NCBI GenBank assembly: GCA_021806615.1
Contig: JAJZRB010000002.1
Coordinates: forward strand, 1 to 54,528
Direction of reading: 5' to 3'
Length of the DNA stretch: 54,528 nt
Origin: a bacterium
Lineage (GTDB): Bacteria; Patescibacteriota; Patescibacteriia; Patescibacteriales; UBA12465
Of this stretch, positions 18,756 to 27,367 are shown one piece after another (position 1 is the stretch's first letter; each line of letters begins with the position of its first letter). The notes beneath the pieces were generated by a model. It was given only the letters and a program-made list of their open reading frames with translations. It searched no databases and had not been told where the DNA came from. A program made the position numbers and the translations under genes.

Positions 18756-19646
18756 ATGAAAGTCGCGGTCTTAGGTCCGATCGCCAAAGACTATGTCACG
18801 ATAGACGGCCGGCGCTCGATCCAAATAGGCGGCATACCTTACTATGTCGCTTTAGCGCTCCAAGCTCTGGGAACCGAGGAAGTCGCTCCTTATGTTAGTT
18901 GCGGCCCAGAAGATAGAAATTGGGTCCAAGATAATTTTTCCGGATTAAACCTTAAATTTCTATCGGCGCGTAAGACAATAGAATCGTATATAAGTTACTC
19001 GGCTTCTGATCCGGACACTAGAGACAGCAATATCAAGTCATATCCTAATACGATCGAAGCGGAGACTAGATTGCTCCAAGAACTGGAAAAATTCGATCAT
19101 ATCATCCTCGGTCCGTTATTCCATGACGATATTTCCTTCGAACTGTTTGAAAGGCTGAAGCATAAACTGTTAGCCATGGATAATTTCGGCTTGTTTACTT
19201 ATAACGAAAACGGGCGGATGATCAGGAAAAACCCGGAAAATTTACATCGGGTCCTGCCATTTTTGAATTATTTATTTTTAGACAAGAGCGAGGCCTTTTT
19301 TGCCAGCGGATACGAAAATATTAAAGAAGCCGGCCGCTTTTTACAAGCCAAGGGTCTTGCTAATATGATTATTACTGAAGGTTCGCAGGGTTCGCACCTC
19401 TTTGTCGGTCCTGATTACTATAAGATTCCGTCTTTCCCGCCGCGCCAAATCGCCGACACGACTGGCGCCGGCGATACCTATATGGCGGCTTTTATCAGGG
19501 CGACGGAATTATTTGATGATCCGGACGAACAGGGCCGTTTTGCCGCCATGGTCGCGACCATGTCTTTAGAGAATAAGGGAGCATTCCGAGAGAACCTAGA
19601 GAAAGTCTTAGAACGCTTGGGACAGATGAGAGGCTTGAATTTTTAA
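18756..19646 (+). CDS. PfkB-family carbohydrate kinase
   Basis: IQIGGIPYYVALALQALG and DTTGAGDTYMAAFI (anion hole/catalytic Asp). Confidence 0.88.
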   Translation: MKVAVLGPIAKDYVTIDGRRSIQIGGIPYYVALALQALGTEEVAPYVSCGPEDRNWVQDNFSGLNLKFLSARKTIESYISYSASDPDTRDSNIKSYPNTIEAETRLLQELEKFDHIILGPLFHDDISFELFERLKHKLLAMDNFGLFTYNENGRMIRKNPENLHRVLPFLNYLFLDKSEAFFASGYENIKEAGRFLQAKGLANMIITEGSQGSHLFVGPDYYKIPSFPPRQIADTTGAGDTYMAAFIRATELFDDPDEQGRFAAMVATMSLENKGAFRENLEKVLERLGQMRGLNF

Positions 19647-19672
19647 CTTTGCTATGTTATTATAAATTTACT

Positions 19673-19732
19673 ATGAATAACAGTTTCCGGACAATCAGTC
19701 AGGTCTGGTGGACTGCCCATAATATTGGGTAG
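19673..19732 (+). CDS. trpL: Putative trp leader peptide MNNSFRTISQVWWTAHNIG*
   Basis: ATG 19673, tandem TGG codons 19706-19711, TAG 19730-19732; immediately precedes a 4-segment attenuator upstream of trpB. Below the ORF-track length cutoff. Confidence 0.85.
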   Translation: MNNSFRTISQVWWTAHNIG

Positions 19733-19797
19733 TCGTTTTTTGCGTTGGATCCAACTAGTTCAGACTGCCCGATATTTGCTAAGAGGGCAGTTTTTTA
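19711..19797 (+). promoter_or_regulatory. Ribosome-mediated transcription attenuator of trpB
   Basis: Segment 1 gactgccca 19711-19719; segment 2 tgggtagtc 19726-19734; segment 3 gactgccc 19763-19770; segment 4 gggcagt 19785-19791. Pairings 1:2 (9 bp, one G-U), 2:3 (8 bp, one G-U) and 3:4 (7 bp) are mutually exclusive; T-tract 19791-19796. Confidence 0.85.
19764..19797 (+). terminator. Attenuator terminator (3:4 hairpin)
   Basis: actgccc / gggcagt, 14-nt loop, then TTTTTT. Confidence 0.85.
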
Positions 19798-19916
19798 TTA
19801 CCTAAAATCATTTATGTATTACTATTTCCAAAACCGATCGACCGAACGATGGCGACTCGAGCTATCAGTTTAAACGCCAGTCTTTTATTATTAATTAAAG
19901 ATTTAAATTCAATCAT

Positions 19917-21137
19917 ATGAAAAATACTATCGTTAAGACCGCGACTTCCTTTAAGTCGCTGCCGGATCAGGCCGGCTATTTCGGCCAGTATGGCGGCCAG
20001 ATCATCCCGCCGGAATTAAAACCTATCTTTGATGAAATCGCAGAAGAATATCGCCGAGCCCAAGCCGATCCGGCTTTTCGGGCGGAATATGAAAAGCTCC
20101 TGAAAGATTATGTCGGTCGGCCGTCGCCTTTATACTATGCCCGTAACCTCTCGGAAAAGTTAGGCGGCGCCAAAATTTACTTGAAACGCGAAGATTTGAA
20201 CCATACTGGCGCGCATAAGATAAATCATACCCTGGGCGAGGCGCTCTTGGCTAAACGGATGGGGAAGAAAAAATTATTAGCCGAAACCGGCGCCGGCCAG
20301 CACGGCGTAGCGCTGGCGACCGCCGCAGCCTTGGTCGGGATCGATTGCGAAATACATATGGGAGAGATAGATATCGCCAAACAACATCCGAACGTCATCC
20401 GCATGCAGCTTCTCGGCGCGAAAGTCGTGGCAGTCAAGACTGGCGGCCGGTGCCTTAAGGACGCGGTGGACAGCGCTTTCATGGCTTTTATCCAGGACCC
20501 GAAGAATATCTTCTTTGGCATCGGTTCCGTCGTCGGGCCGCATCCTTTCCCGATGATGGTCCGTGATTTCCAGTCCGTTGTCGGACGTGAAGCGCGCGGA
20601 CAGATATTAGAAGATGCGGGCCGTTTGCCAGACTATCTTATCGCCTGCGTCGGCGGAGGCTCGAATGCTATCGGCCTCTTTCATGAATTTTTAGACGATA
20701 AAGAGGTTAAGATGGTGGGCGTGGAGCCGAGCGGCCGGAGCTTCAAGCCGGGCGAAAACGCCGCGACCCTGACTTTGGGCCAGCCGGGCAATATCCACGG
20801 CATGTTTACCTATCTGCTCCAAGATGAGAAAGGAGAGCCGCTGCCAGTCCACTCTATTGCCTCCGGGTTAGATTATCCCGGCGTCGGGCCGGCCCACTCC
20901 GACCTGAAAGATAAAGGGCGGGTTAGCTATGAGGTGGCAAGCGATGAAGAGGCTCTCCAGGCTTTTCAAGATTTATCCCGGATAGAGGGCATCATACCGG
21001 CTTTAGAGAGCTCTCACGCCTTAGCCTATGCTTCTAAATTAGCGCCTGCATTAAGCCCGGATAAGATTATGATCGTCAACCTTTCCGGAAGAGGCGACAA
21101 AGACATAGACTATGTCGCTGAGAGACTGGGGATGTAG
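19917..21137 (+). CDS. trpB: Tryptophan synthase beta chain
   Basis: [33 protein letters not shown] (PLP Lys), [42 protein letters not shown]. Confidence 0.96.
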   Translation: MKNTIVKTATSFKSLPDQAGYFGQYGGQIIPPELKPIFDEIAEEYRRAQADPAFRAEYEKLLKDYVGRPSPLYYARNLSEKLGGAKIYLKREDLNHTGAHKINHTLGEALLAKRMGKKKLLAETGAGQHGVALATAAALVGIDCEIHMGEIDIAKQHPNVIRMQLLGAKVVAVKTGGRCLKDAVDSAFMAFIQDPKNIFFGIGSVVGPHPFPMMVRDFQSVVGREARGQILEDAGRLPDYLIACVGGGSNAIGLFHEFLDDKEVKMVGVEPSGRSFKPGENAATLTLGQPGNIHGMFTYLLQDEKGEPLPVHSIASGLDYPGVGPAHSDLKDKGRVSYEVASDEEALQAFQDLSRIEGIIPALESSHALAYASKLAPALSPDKIMIVNLSGRGDKDIDYVAERLGM

Positions 21138-21191
21138 GGATTGGAGGGCGGCATAATGGTCGTCGTGGTGATAAAGACTAATAAAAATCAT

Positions 21192-21218
21192 AAAAAACGA
21201 GCGGCAAGCTCGTTTTTT
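21192..21218. terminator. Bidirectional intrinsic terminator
   Basis: aaaaaacgagc (21192-21202) / gctcgtttttt (21208-21218), loop ggcaa. Confidence 0.9.
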
Positions 21219-21253
21219 ATCTCCTTAATGAAAAAAGACAGTTATTCATTGGT

Positions 21254-21901
21254 TTAACTGTCTTTGTATTTCCTAAGTAGGATGCTTAGCGGCAGAAGCA
21301 GGGACAGGCCGATGGCGCTGGATGCTTGGAAGGCCCAATCTCTGGTCAGTATGCCATAAATAAGCCAAGAGGCATTAGTTACGACATATACGTCGATCAG
21401 CTTCGGCTCCAAAGAGCCTCTTTTCTTATGGATGATGAGGACGATGAGCTGCCATAAGATGCCGATAAGGACGACCGAGGCGCAGCCCATATAAGCCAGC
21501 TTCTTATCGGGCATGATGATTATGAGAGGTATCATCAAGGAGAAGGCTAGGATAGATAAATAATCAATGGCGCTGATTTTTTTATATCTCCAAGCGGCGA
21601 CAAGGACCCCGAGGATGAAGAACGCGCTCAAGCCGTTAAAGGCGATAGATAACTTGCTGGTATATAGCCCGTATAGTATGGCGATGAGCAGATAAAAAAA
21701 ACTGAAGACGAAAAAAGGAATGATTATCAGCTCAGCCGACTTCTTCCGCTTTATAGTTTTTATCTGCTGCGTAATCCCCCACATTTGGTAACTGCTGAGA
21801 CTGATGGAGAGTAGGGCACTCGCGGTTGTTAAATTGAAGCCTAGATTTTTGGCTTCAACGGAGTTTGTAAAGAACTGCACTATGGCCTGTATTGTTTCCA
21901 T
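21254..21901 (-). CDS. PQ-loop/SWEET-like membrane protein with two three-helix repeats
   Basis: SSYQMWGITQQIKTIKRKKSAELIIIPFFVFSFFYLLIAILYGL and WQLIVLIIHKKRGSLEPKLIDVYVVTNASWLIYGILTRDWAFQASSAIGLSLLLPLSILL; SD ggaggtgat upstream of ATG 21901. Confidence 0.6.
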   Translation of the reverse strand: METIQAIVQFFTNSVEAKNLGFNLTTASALLSISLSSYQMWGITQQIKTIKRKKSAELIIIPFFVFSFFYLLIAILYGLYTSKLSIAFNGLSAFFILGVLVAAWRYKKISAIDYLSILAFSLMIPLIIIMPDKKLAYMGCASVVLIGILWQLIVLIIHKKRGSLEPKLIDVYVVTNASWLIYGILTRDWAFQASSAIGLSLLLPLSILLRKYKDS

Positions 21902-21976
21902 TATCACCTCCAGATTGATTTTTAATATTACCCATTATGGCTTATTTTGTCAAATAAATAAAGATAAGATAATTTA

Positions 21977-21985
21977 TGCTATAAT
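21977..21985 (+). promoter_or_regulatory. Extended -10 promoter element
   Basis: TGcTATAAT, 21 nt upstream of the 22007 start codon. Confidence 0.6.
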
Positions 21986-22006
21986 TAACTATAAATAATA
22001 TAGCAT

Positions 22007-22300
22007 ATGCCTCTCAACCTTCAGACGCTTTATATTTTAATCGTTTTTGCCTTGATGAATCTCGGCGCTTTCTTAGTGATGCTTCTGGATAAGATCAAGT
22101 CAGAAAGCCATGGAGCCGAGCGGATTTCCGAAGGCTTGATGTTTTTTCTGGCCGCCGCCTTCGGTAGCTTCGGTGTCTATCTCGGCATGTTCGTTTTCCG
22201 CCATAAGACGCGGAAATGGTATTTTCTAATCGGCATCCCGCTTTTAATGCTGGAGAATCTCGCCGCGCTTTATTTGGTTTATTTATGGTTTAACCAATAA
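22007..22300 (+). CDS. DUF1294 family membrane protein
   Basis: MNLGAFLVMLLDKIKSESHGAERISEGLMFFLAAAFGSFGVYLGMFVFRHKTRKWYFLIGIPLL. Confidence 0.8.
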   Translation: MPLNLQTLYILIVFALMNLGAFLVMLLDKIKSESHGAERISEGLMFFLAAAFGSFGVYLGMFVFRHKTRKWYFLIGIPLLMLENLAALYLVYLWFNQ

Positions 22301-22302
22301 TT

Positions 22303-22860
22303 ATGTCCCTTTTAGCCCAATCGCGCCAGATAAAGAAAGAGGCTGACAGCTTATTGCGCCAGACGGCCCTGTTAGAATTCTTGGAGAAACTGGGAAAAAT
22401 GAATTTCGTCGGTAGCTATCGCTATGATCTGATGATAGATGGCGACGTCGACCTGCATATAGTCAATCCGCTTTTTACTAAAGAAAAGAGCGTGGCTGTT
22501 TTGAACGCTCTGATCAAAGCTAATAAATTCAGAGGTTATCTTTATTATGATTTTACGGCGCGCCGGCGCGCCGGTTTCCCCAAAGGCTATTATATCGGCC
22601 TCAAGACTAAATTTAAGGGGCGAAAATGGAAGATCGATATTTGGCTCCTGAAAAAAGCGAGCCGGAATGATGATATAGCTCGATTAGTTGAAAGATATTC
22701 AAACCCCAGGACTAAGCTCCAGATTTTGCGTTTGAAAGATATAGTTAAGGCCAAGCGGCTGCCTTTTACCAGCGTAGAAATATATCGTGCCGTGTTTCTA
22801 AATGATGTTAGAAATTTATCGGATTTAAAGAGGCTGACAGCCGATAAGCTCCTTTTTTAA
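22303..22860 (+). CDS. Putative nucleotidyltransferase-fold protein
   Basis: FVGSYRYDLMIDGDVDLHIV (GS...DxD-like) and KWKIDIWLL (third acidic strand). Confidence 0.5.
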   Translation: MSLLAQSRQIKKEADSLLRQTALLEFLEKLGKMNFVGSYRYDLMIDGDVDLHIVNPLFTKEKSVAVLNALIKANKFRGYLYYDFTARRRAGFPKGYYIGLKTKFKGRKWKIDIWLLKKASRNDDIARLVERYSNPRTKLQILRLKDIVKAKRLPFTSVEIYRAVFLNDVRNLSDLKRLTADKLLF

Positions 22861-22870
22861 TTTTAATAAT

Positions 22871-23626
22871 ATGAAAAAAGTTTACGCTTTACGCACCCTG
22901 ATTAAGAAAGAGATCGTGACGGAATTTGTTCCGCCGGTGCGAAAATCAAATAAGGTCGTTATCGTCTGCGGCGGCCTGCCCAGCTATCCATCCAGAGATC
23001 TGCTATTTCTATTGGCTAGCAAAGGTTATTGGGCTTTCTTTCCGCGTTATCGCGGTTCCTGGGAAAGCGGCGGACGTCTCTTGAAAAAATCTCCCCACCT
23101 AGACATCATTGATGTCATGGATGCCGTGAGTTCAGGTTTTACCGATCTTTGGGATAATAAGAAATATCGCCTGAAGAATCCAAGCTTCTATATTCTGGGC
23201 GGCAGTTTCGGCGGCCCGGCCGCCATTCTTGCGTCTTTAGATAAGCGGGTCAAGAGCGCGGTTGTCTTTTCGCCGGTCATCGATTGGCAGGCGCAGGCTA
23301 AGAGCCCGATTGAGCCCTTGGATAGGCTGGGAAAATTTATTCGCCCAGCTTTTGGCGAGGGATATCGTTTTTCCGATAAAGATTGGGCTAAATTAGGAAC
23401 AGGACGTTTTTATAGCCCCCTGGCCGTTCTGGATAAATTAGATAAGAAGAAGATCTATATTATCCACGCGCAAGACGATGAAATAGTCCCCGCCGCTCCC
23501 TCCATCGGATTTGCCAAAGCTTTGGGCTGTAAATTGACGGTTTTGAAAAAGGGAGGGCATTTATCCCTTTTCAATAATCTCCGGCGCGCCGCTATCTGGA
23601 AAAGAGTTCGGCCTTTTTTACGTTAA
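22871..23626 (+). CDS. Alpha/beta hydrolase (S9-like)
   Basis: ILGGSFGGPAAILAS nucleophile elbow, HAQDDEIVPAAPS, KKGGHLSLF. Confidence 0.82.
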   Translation: MKKVYALRTLIKKEIVTEFVPPVRKSNKVVIVCGGLPSYPSRDLLFLLASKGYWAFFPRYRGSWESGGRLLKKSPHLDIIDVMDAVSSGFTDLWDNKKYRLKNPSFYILGGSFGGPAAILASLDKRVKSAVVFSPVIDWQAQAKSPIEPLDRLGKFIRPAFGEGYRFSDKDWAKLGTGRFYSPLAVLDKLDKKKIYIIHAQDDEIVPAAPSIGFAKALGCKLTVLKKGGHLSLFNNLRRAAIWKRVRPFLR

Positions 23627-23632
23627 TAAATT

Positions 23633-24163
23633 ATGATTTTTATGAAAAATCAAGTAATTTGCCATGACGTGAACGGCAAGGAATATGCTGTTCCTTCTGA
23701 TAAGCTAAGTTTCCGTCCCTCGGCCTATGGCTTGTTGATCGAAGACAATAAGATCTTGATGTCCGGCCAATGGGACGGTTATGATTTTCCCGGCGGAGGC
23801 GTGGAGCTCGGTGAATCTTTAGAAGAGGCGGTGACGCGGGAATTTTGGGAAGAGACAGGCCTCAGGATAAGGCCGCTCTACGCTTTCCAGGCCCTGACTT
23901 CCTTCTATAAGCCTATGCCTTTCGACGGCGCTCAGAAGCATTGGAACTGCCAGATGATTTATTTTCTCGTGGAGAGAATAGGCGGTGAATTATCCATAGA
24001 TAATTGCGACAAATATGAAAAGGAGTTCATGAGCATGCCCCAGTGGCTGGATATCGATAAGCTCGACCAATATAGATTCTATAATCATTTGGGCGAGAAA
24101 AGCGCCGCGCTTATCAGGCGAGCTCAGGAGATAAAAGATAAATTTCCGCAGAGCTGGAGCTAG
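23633..24163 (+). CDS. NUDIX hydrolase
   Basis: Nudix box GGGVELGESLEEAVTREFWEETGL. Confidence 0.92.
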   Translation: MIFMKNQVICHDVNGKEYAVPSDKLSFRPSAYGLLIEDNKILMSGQWDGYDFPGGGVELGESLEEAVTREFWEETGLRIRPLYAFQALTSFYKPMPFDGAQKHWNCQMIYFLVERIGGELSIDNCDKYEKEFMSMPQWLDIDKLDQYRFYNHLGEKSAALIRRAQEIKDKFPQSWS

Positions 24164-24678
24164 TCTATCCTGATTATTTTATATCCTGTGAGCTTTCCTC
24201 CCGATTCTATCTGTATCGTTTCGCCGACTCGGCGGCCTAAAAGCGCCGCGCCGAGCGGCGAGCTGTGAGAGACGATGCCGCTTAAAGGATCGCTTTCCGT
24301 TGAACCCAGAATTTTATATGTCTTGAAATGGCCGGCTCCGTCTTTATCGCCGGTTTTTTCTATCTTCACCGAATGGCCGAGCCGGACTTGGTCCGTTTCG
24401 CCTGACGGCGTGATTATTTCCGCTCGTCTCAAGAGATCCTCTAGATCTAAAATACGTTGATTGAGTCCGCGCAGGCGCCCTTTCGCTACCTGGTATCCGG
24501 TATTCTCAGAAAAATCTCCCATGAGCGCGAGCCTGGCCACCTCGGCGGCTTCCCGCGGGCGGTTAATGGTTTTCCATTTATGCAATTTGGCTTTTAATTC
24601 CTCGTATTTTTCCGCCGTCATGAACGGGTCGGCTTTAGGGCGCGGGATCTTATCGCCTCGCCTCGTTGGTACCTGCAT
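24160..24678 (-). CDS. greA: GreA/GreB-family transcript cleavage factor
   Basis: EEVARLALMGDFSENTGYQVAKGRLRGL-type coiled-coil tip; SSPLGAALLGRRVGETIQI C-terminal domain. Confidence 0.85.
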   Translation of the reverse strand: MQVPTRRGDKIPRPKADPFMTAEKYEELKAKLHKWKTINRPREAAEVARLALMGDFSENTGYQVAKGRLRGLNQRILDLEDLLRRAEIITPSGETDQVRLGHSVKIEKTGDKDGAGHFKTYKILGSTESDPLSGIVSHSSPLGAALLGRRVGETIQIESGGKLTGYKIIRID

Positions 24679-24754
24679 AAGACTATATTTTTTATTTTGT
24701 CAGCGTAGTATATTATGATATAATTTCTAATAATTATCAATTTTCAGCCAGCCT

Positions 24755-25384
24755 ATGACTAAAATACACCCTAAAATGATAGTGCTTTCCGGGGTTATCC
24801 TGCTTATCATCGTTATTATAGCTTACGTCTTCAATTATTGGTGGTCCGGCGTCGGTTTTACCCGCCAAGCGGAGATGCCGCCCATTAACCTTGTCGCCGA
24901 GAATATCATCCCCGTGCCGGACAGCGGAGAGAAGATTCCGGAGGCCGCCGCTTCAACGACGGCCGCTTGGCTGACTTATGCGGATGGAGCGCATGGCTTC
25001 AGTTTCAAATATCCGCCGCAATTAACGGCTAAATATATTACGCCGCAGGTCTGGCCGCCGCAAATCAGCTTCTCTGACGGCCATTTAATCTGCCCCGTTA
25101 CTCCGGCGACTGGTAGCCAGGCCGAGAGAATTTCTCGCGAAAGAATCGGACAGCGCGAATATTGCCTAGACGCGCAGAGCGAAGGCGCGGCCGGATCGGT
25201 CTATACCGACTATAGCTATAAGACGGAATTAGGCGGGCGCCTCGTAGCCGTCAACTTCACTTTGCGTTATCCGCAGTGTTATAACTACGACAACCCGCAA
25301 CAAGCCGAGTGCGTGAATGAACGGCAGATTTTTAATCTGACCGATCTGATAGATAAGATAGTCGGGACTATTCATCCTCTATAA
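24755..25384 (+). CDS. Hypothetical membrane-anchored protein
   Basis: Single N-terminal TM then extracellular domain; 209 aa. Confidence 0.6.
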   Translation: MTKIHPKMIVLSGVILLIIVIIAYVFNYWWSGVGFTRQAEMPPINLVAENIIPVPDSGEKIPEAAASTTAAWLTYADGAHGFSFKYPPQLTAKYITPQVWPPQISFSDGHLICPVTPATGSQAERISRERIGQREYCLDAQSEGAAGSVYTDYSYKTELGGRLVAVNFTLRYPQCYNYDNPQQAECVNERQIFNLTDLIDKIVGTIHPL

Positions 25385-25385
25385 A

Positions 25386-25958
25386 ATGCTACAGCAGATA
25401 AAACTTCAGGGACGGGAACTGGACTATATCCTGAAAATAAGTTCTCGCGCCCGCCGTCTCCGCCTGACGATTTACGGCGACGGCCGTCTCGTCCTGACTC
25501 AGCCGCGCTTTTTAAGCCGTCGTTTCGCGGAAGATTTTCTCCGAGAAAAAGCCGCTTGGATCTTGGCTCGGTTAGACAAGGCTAAAGAATCTATGTCGCC
25601 CCTTGATAGCGGCCTGTCTGGCGCCGATCTCCGCGCGGATTACCTGGCTAAGAAAGCGGACGCCTATGAATTTGCCCGGACGCGTTTGGAGCATTTCAAT
25701 AAATTTTATAATTTCGCTTATCAAAAGATAAGTATCCGTAATCCGCGGACCCGCTGGGGAAGCTGCTCGCGGAAGGGCAATTTAAATTTTAGCTATCGTC
25801 TCTTAGATCTCACGCCAGAAGCGGCCGATTATATCATCGTCCATGAGCTTTGCCACTTGGCCCAGTTCAACCATTCGCCCCGTTTTTGGCGTCTAGTGTC
25901 CAGGACGATTCCCGATTATGATGAGAGACGGCGGTCTCTGCGTAATAAAATCAGGTGA
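25386..25958 (+). CDS. YgjP-like / DUF45 zinc metallopeptidase
   Basis: RTRWGSCSRKGNLNFSYRLLDLTPEAADYIIVHELCHLAQFNHSPRFW (HExxH). Confidence 0.9.
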   Translation: MLQQIKLQGRELDYILKISSRARRLRLTIYGDGRLVLTQPRFLSRRFAEDFLREKAAWILARLDKAKESMSPLDSGLSGADLRADYLAKKADAYEFARTRLEHFNKFYNFAYQKISIRNPRTRWGSCSRKGNLNFSYRLLDLTPEAADYIIVHELCHLAQFNHSPRFWRLVSRTIPDYDERRRSLRNKIR

Positions 25959-26004
25959 TTATCCCTGATTTTTTCTATTTTTAATCGCTTTTTATTGGAT
26001 TTTT

Positions 26005-26013
26005 TGTTATAAT
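26005..26013 (+). promoter_or_regulatory. Extended -10 promoter element
   Basis: TGtTATAAT upstream of sod. Confidence 0.6.
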
Positions 26014-26043
26014 TATCTTACTAATAATTTAATCTTCAATCAT

Positions 26044-26634
26044 ATGTTTACTTTACCGTTATTACCTTACGACCGCGCGGCCTTAGAGCCTCATATGTCG
26101 GGAAAGACCCTAGATTTCCATTACGGCAAACATCACCAGGCTTATATCGATAATCTTAATAAGCTTATTTCTGGTACGGATTTAGAAAAAGAGACTTTGG
26201 AAAATATCATTAGGCAGACCGCCGGCGATGCGGCCCGTAGCGGTATTTTCAATAATGCCGCCCAGCATTATAATCATGCTTTCTTCTGGCCCGGTCTACG
26301 CCCGACGGCCGAAAAGATGAACCCGGACGCCAAGACCCTGGGCTTGATTAATCAGAGTTTCGGATCCTTGGAGATGTTCTATACTGAATTCAAGGTAGCC
26401 GCAGTCAGCCTCTTCGGCAGCGGTTGGGTCTGGCTAGTTAAAGACGGGGCAGCCTTGAAAATAATGAAGACCTCTAACGGCGACAATCCCGTGGCGCACA
26501 GCTTGAAGCCGATCTGGGGCTTGGATGTCTGGGAGCATTCCTATTATCTTGATTATCAGAACCGCCGCGCGGATTTTGTAGAAGCGGTCTTGAAGAATTT
26601 GATCAATTGGAATTTCATAGCTCAGCAGCTTTAA
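26044..26634 (+). CDS. sodB: Superoxide dismutase, Fe-type by motif
   Basis: LDFHYGKHHQAYIDNLN, FNNAAQHYNHAFFW (AAQ, Fe-type), WGLDVWEHSYYLDYQNRRADF. Confidence 0.9.
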   Translation: MFTLPLLPYDRAALEPHMSGKTLDFHYGKHHQAYIDNLNKLISGTDLEKETLENIIRQTAGDAARSGIFNNAAQHYNHAFFWPGLRPTAEKMNPDAKTLGLINQSFGSLEMFYTEFKVAAVSLFGSGWVWLVKDGAALKIMKTSNGDNPVAHSLKPIWGLDVWEHSYYLDYQNRRADFVEAVLKNLINWNFIAQQL

Positions 26635-26643
26635 CTTACATTT

Positions 26644-27357
26644 ATGATGAAAGTCGATTTGCATACCCATTCTTTGGCGAGCGGCCACGCTTATAATACT
26701 ATTTTAGAGATAGCCAAGGACGCGGCCGACAAGAATTTGGAAGCGGTCGCGATCACCGACCATGGGCCGGCTTTAGGTTTCGTCCAATATCCTAATTATT
26801 TTCATGTTTTGCGCCGTATCCCCGATGAACTGTTCGGCGTGCGCATCTTAAAAGGCTGCGAAGCGAATATCCTGGATACCGAGGGAACGATCGATATCGG
26901 AGAGAAAGTGCAGCGGCGCTTGGATCTGGTTATCGCCGGCCTGCATGTTATTCCAGGGTTTCCTAGAGATCTCGGCCCGGAAGGGAATACAGCGGCCCTG
27001 GTAAAAGCCATAGACAAAAATCGTATCCATATCATTTCCCACCCCTTCCGTCCCGGTTTTCCGGTGAATATCAAGAAGCTCTTTTCGGCTTGCCAGGCAC
27101 GGCACGTCCTTTTGGAAATAAATTTGAGCGTTTTGCGGGACGAATTGGATAACGAGATGGTCGTCGCTAATACGAAAGAACTGGTGGATCTGGCCCTAGA
27201 AAACAAAGCGAAGCTAGTCATTAACTCCGACGCCCATTTCATTAGCGAGGTAGCTGATGATAGCATCTTGAAAGAGCTATCCTTCAAGGTGCCGCCAGAA
27301 ATAGTTTTAGGTGTTGGCGGTTATAAAGAAGTGGCCGAATTTTTAGCCGATAAGTAA
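26644..27357 (+). CDS. PHP-domain phosphoesterase (YcdX-like)
   Basis: KVDLHTHSLASGHAYNTILEIAKDAADKNLEAVAITDHGP; INSDAHF. Confidence 0.88.
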   Translation: MMKVDLHTHSLASGHAYNTILEIAKDAADKNLEAVAITDHGPALGFVQYPNYFHVLRRIPDELFGVRILKGCEANILDTEGTIDIGEKVQRRLDLVIAGLHVIPGFPRDLGPEGNTAALVKAIDKNRIHIISHPFRPGFPVNIKKLFSACQARHVLLEINLSVLRDELDNEMVVANTKELVDLALENKAKLVINSDAHFISEVADDSILKELSFKVPPEIVLGVGGYKEVAEFLADK

Positions 27358-27367
27358 TTTTAGTAAT

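Noticed and set aside
19744-19755. Perfect 12-bp palindrome gttggatccaac in the trp leader (possible operator)
   Set aside because: Lies in the loop between attenuator segments 2 and 3; no evidence for a DNA-binding protein, more simply part of the leader RNA fold.
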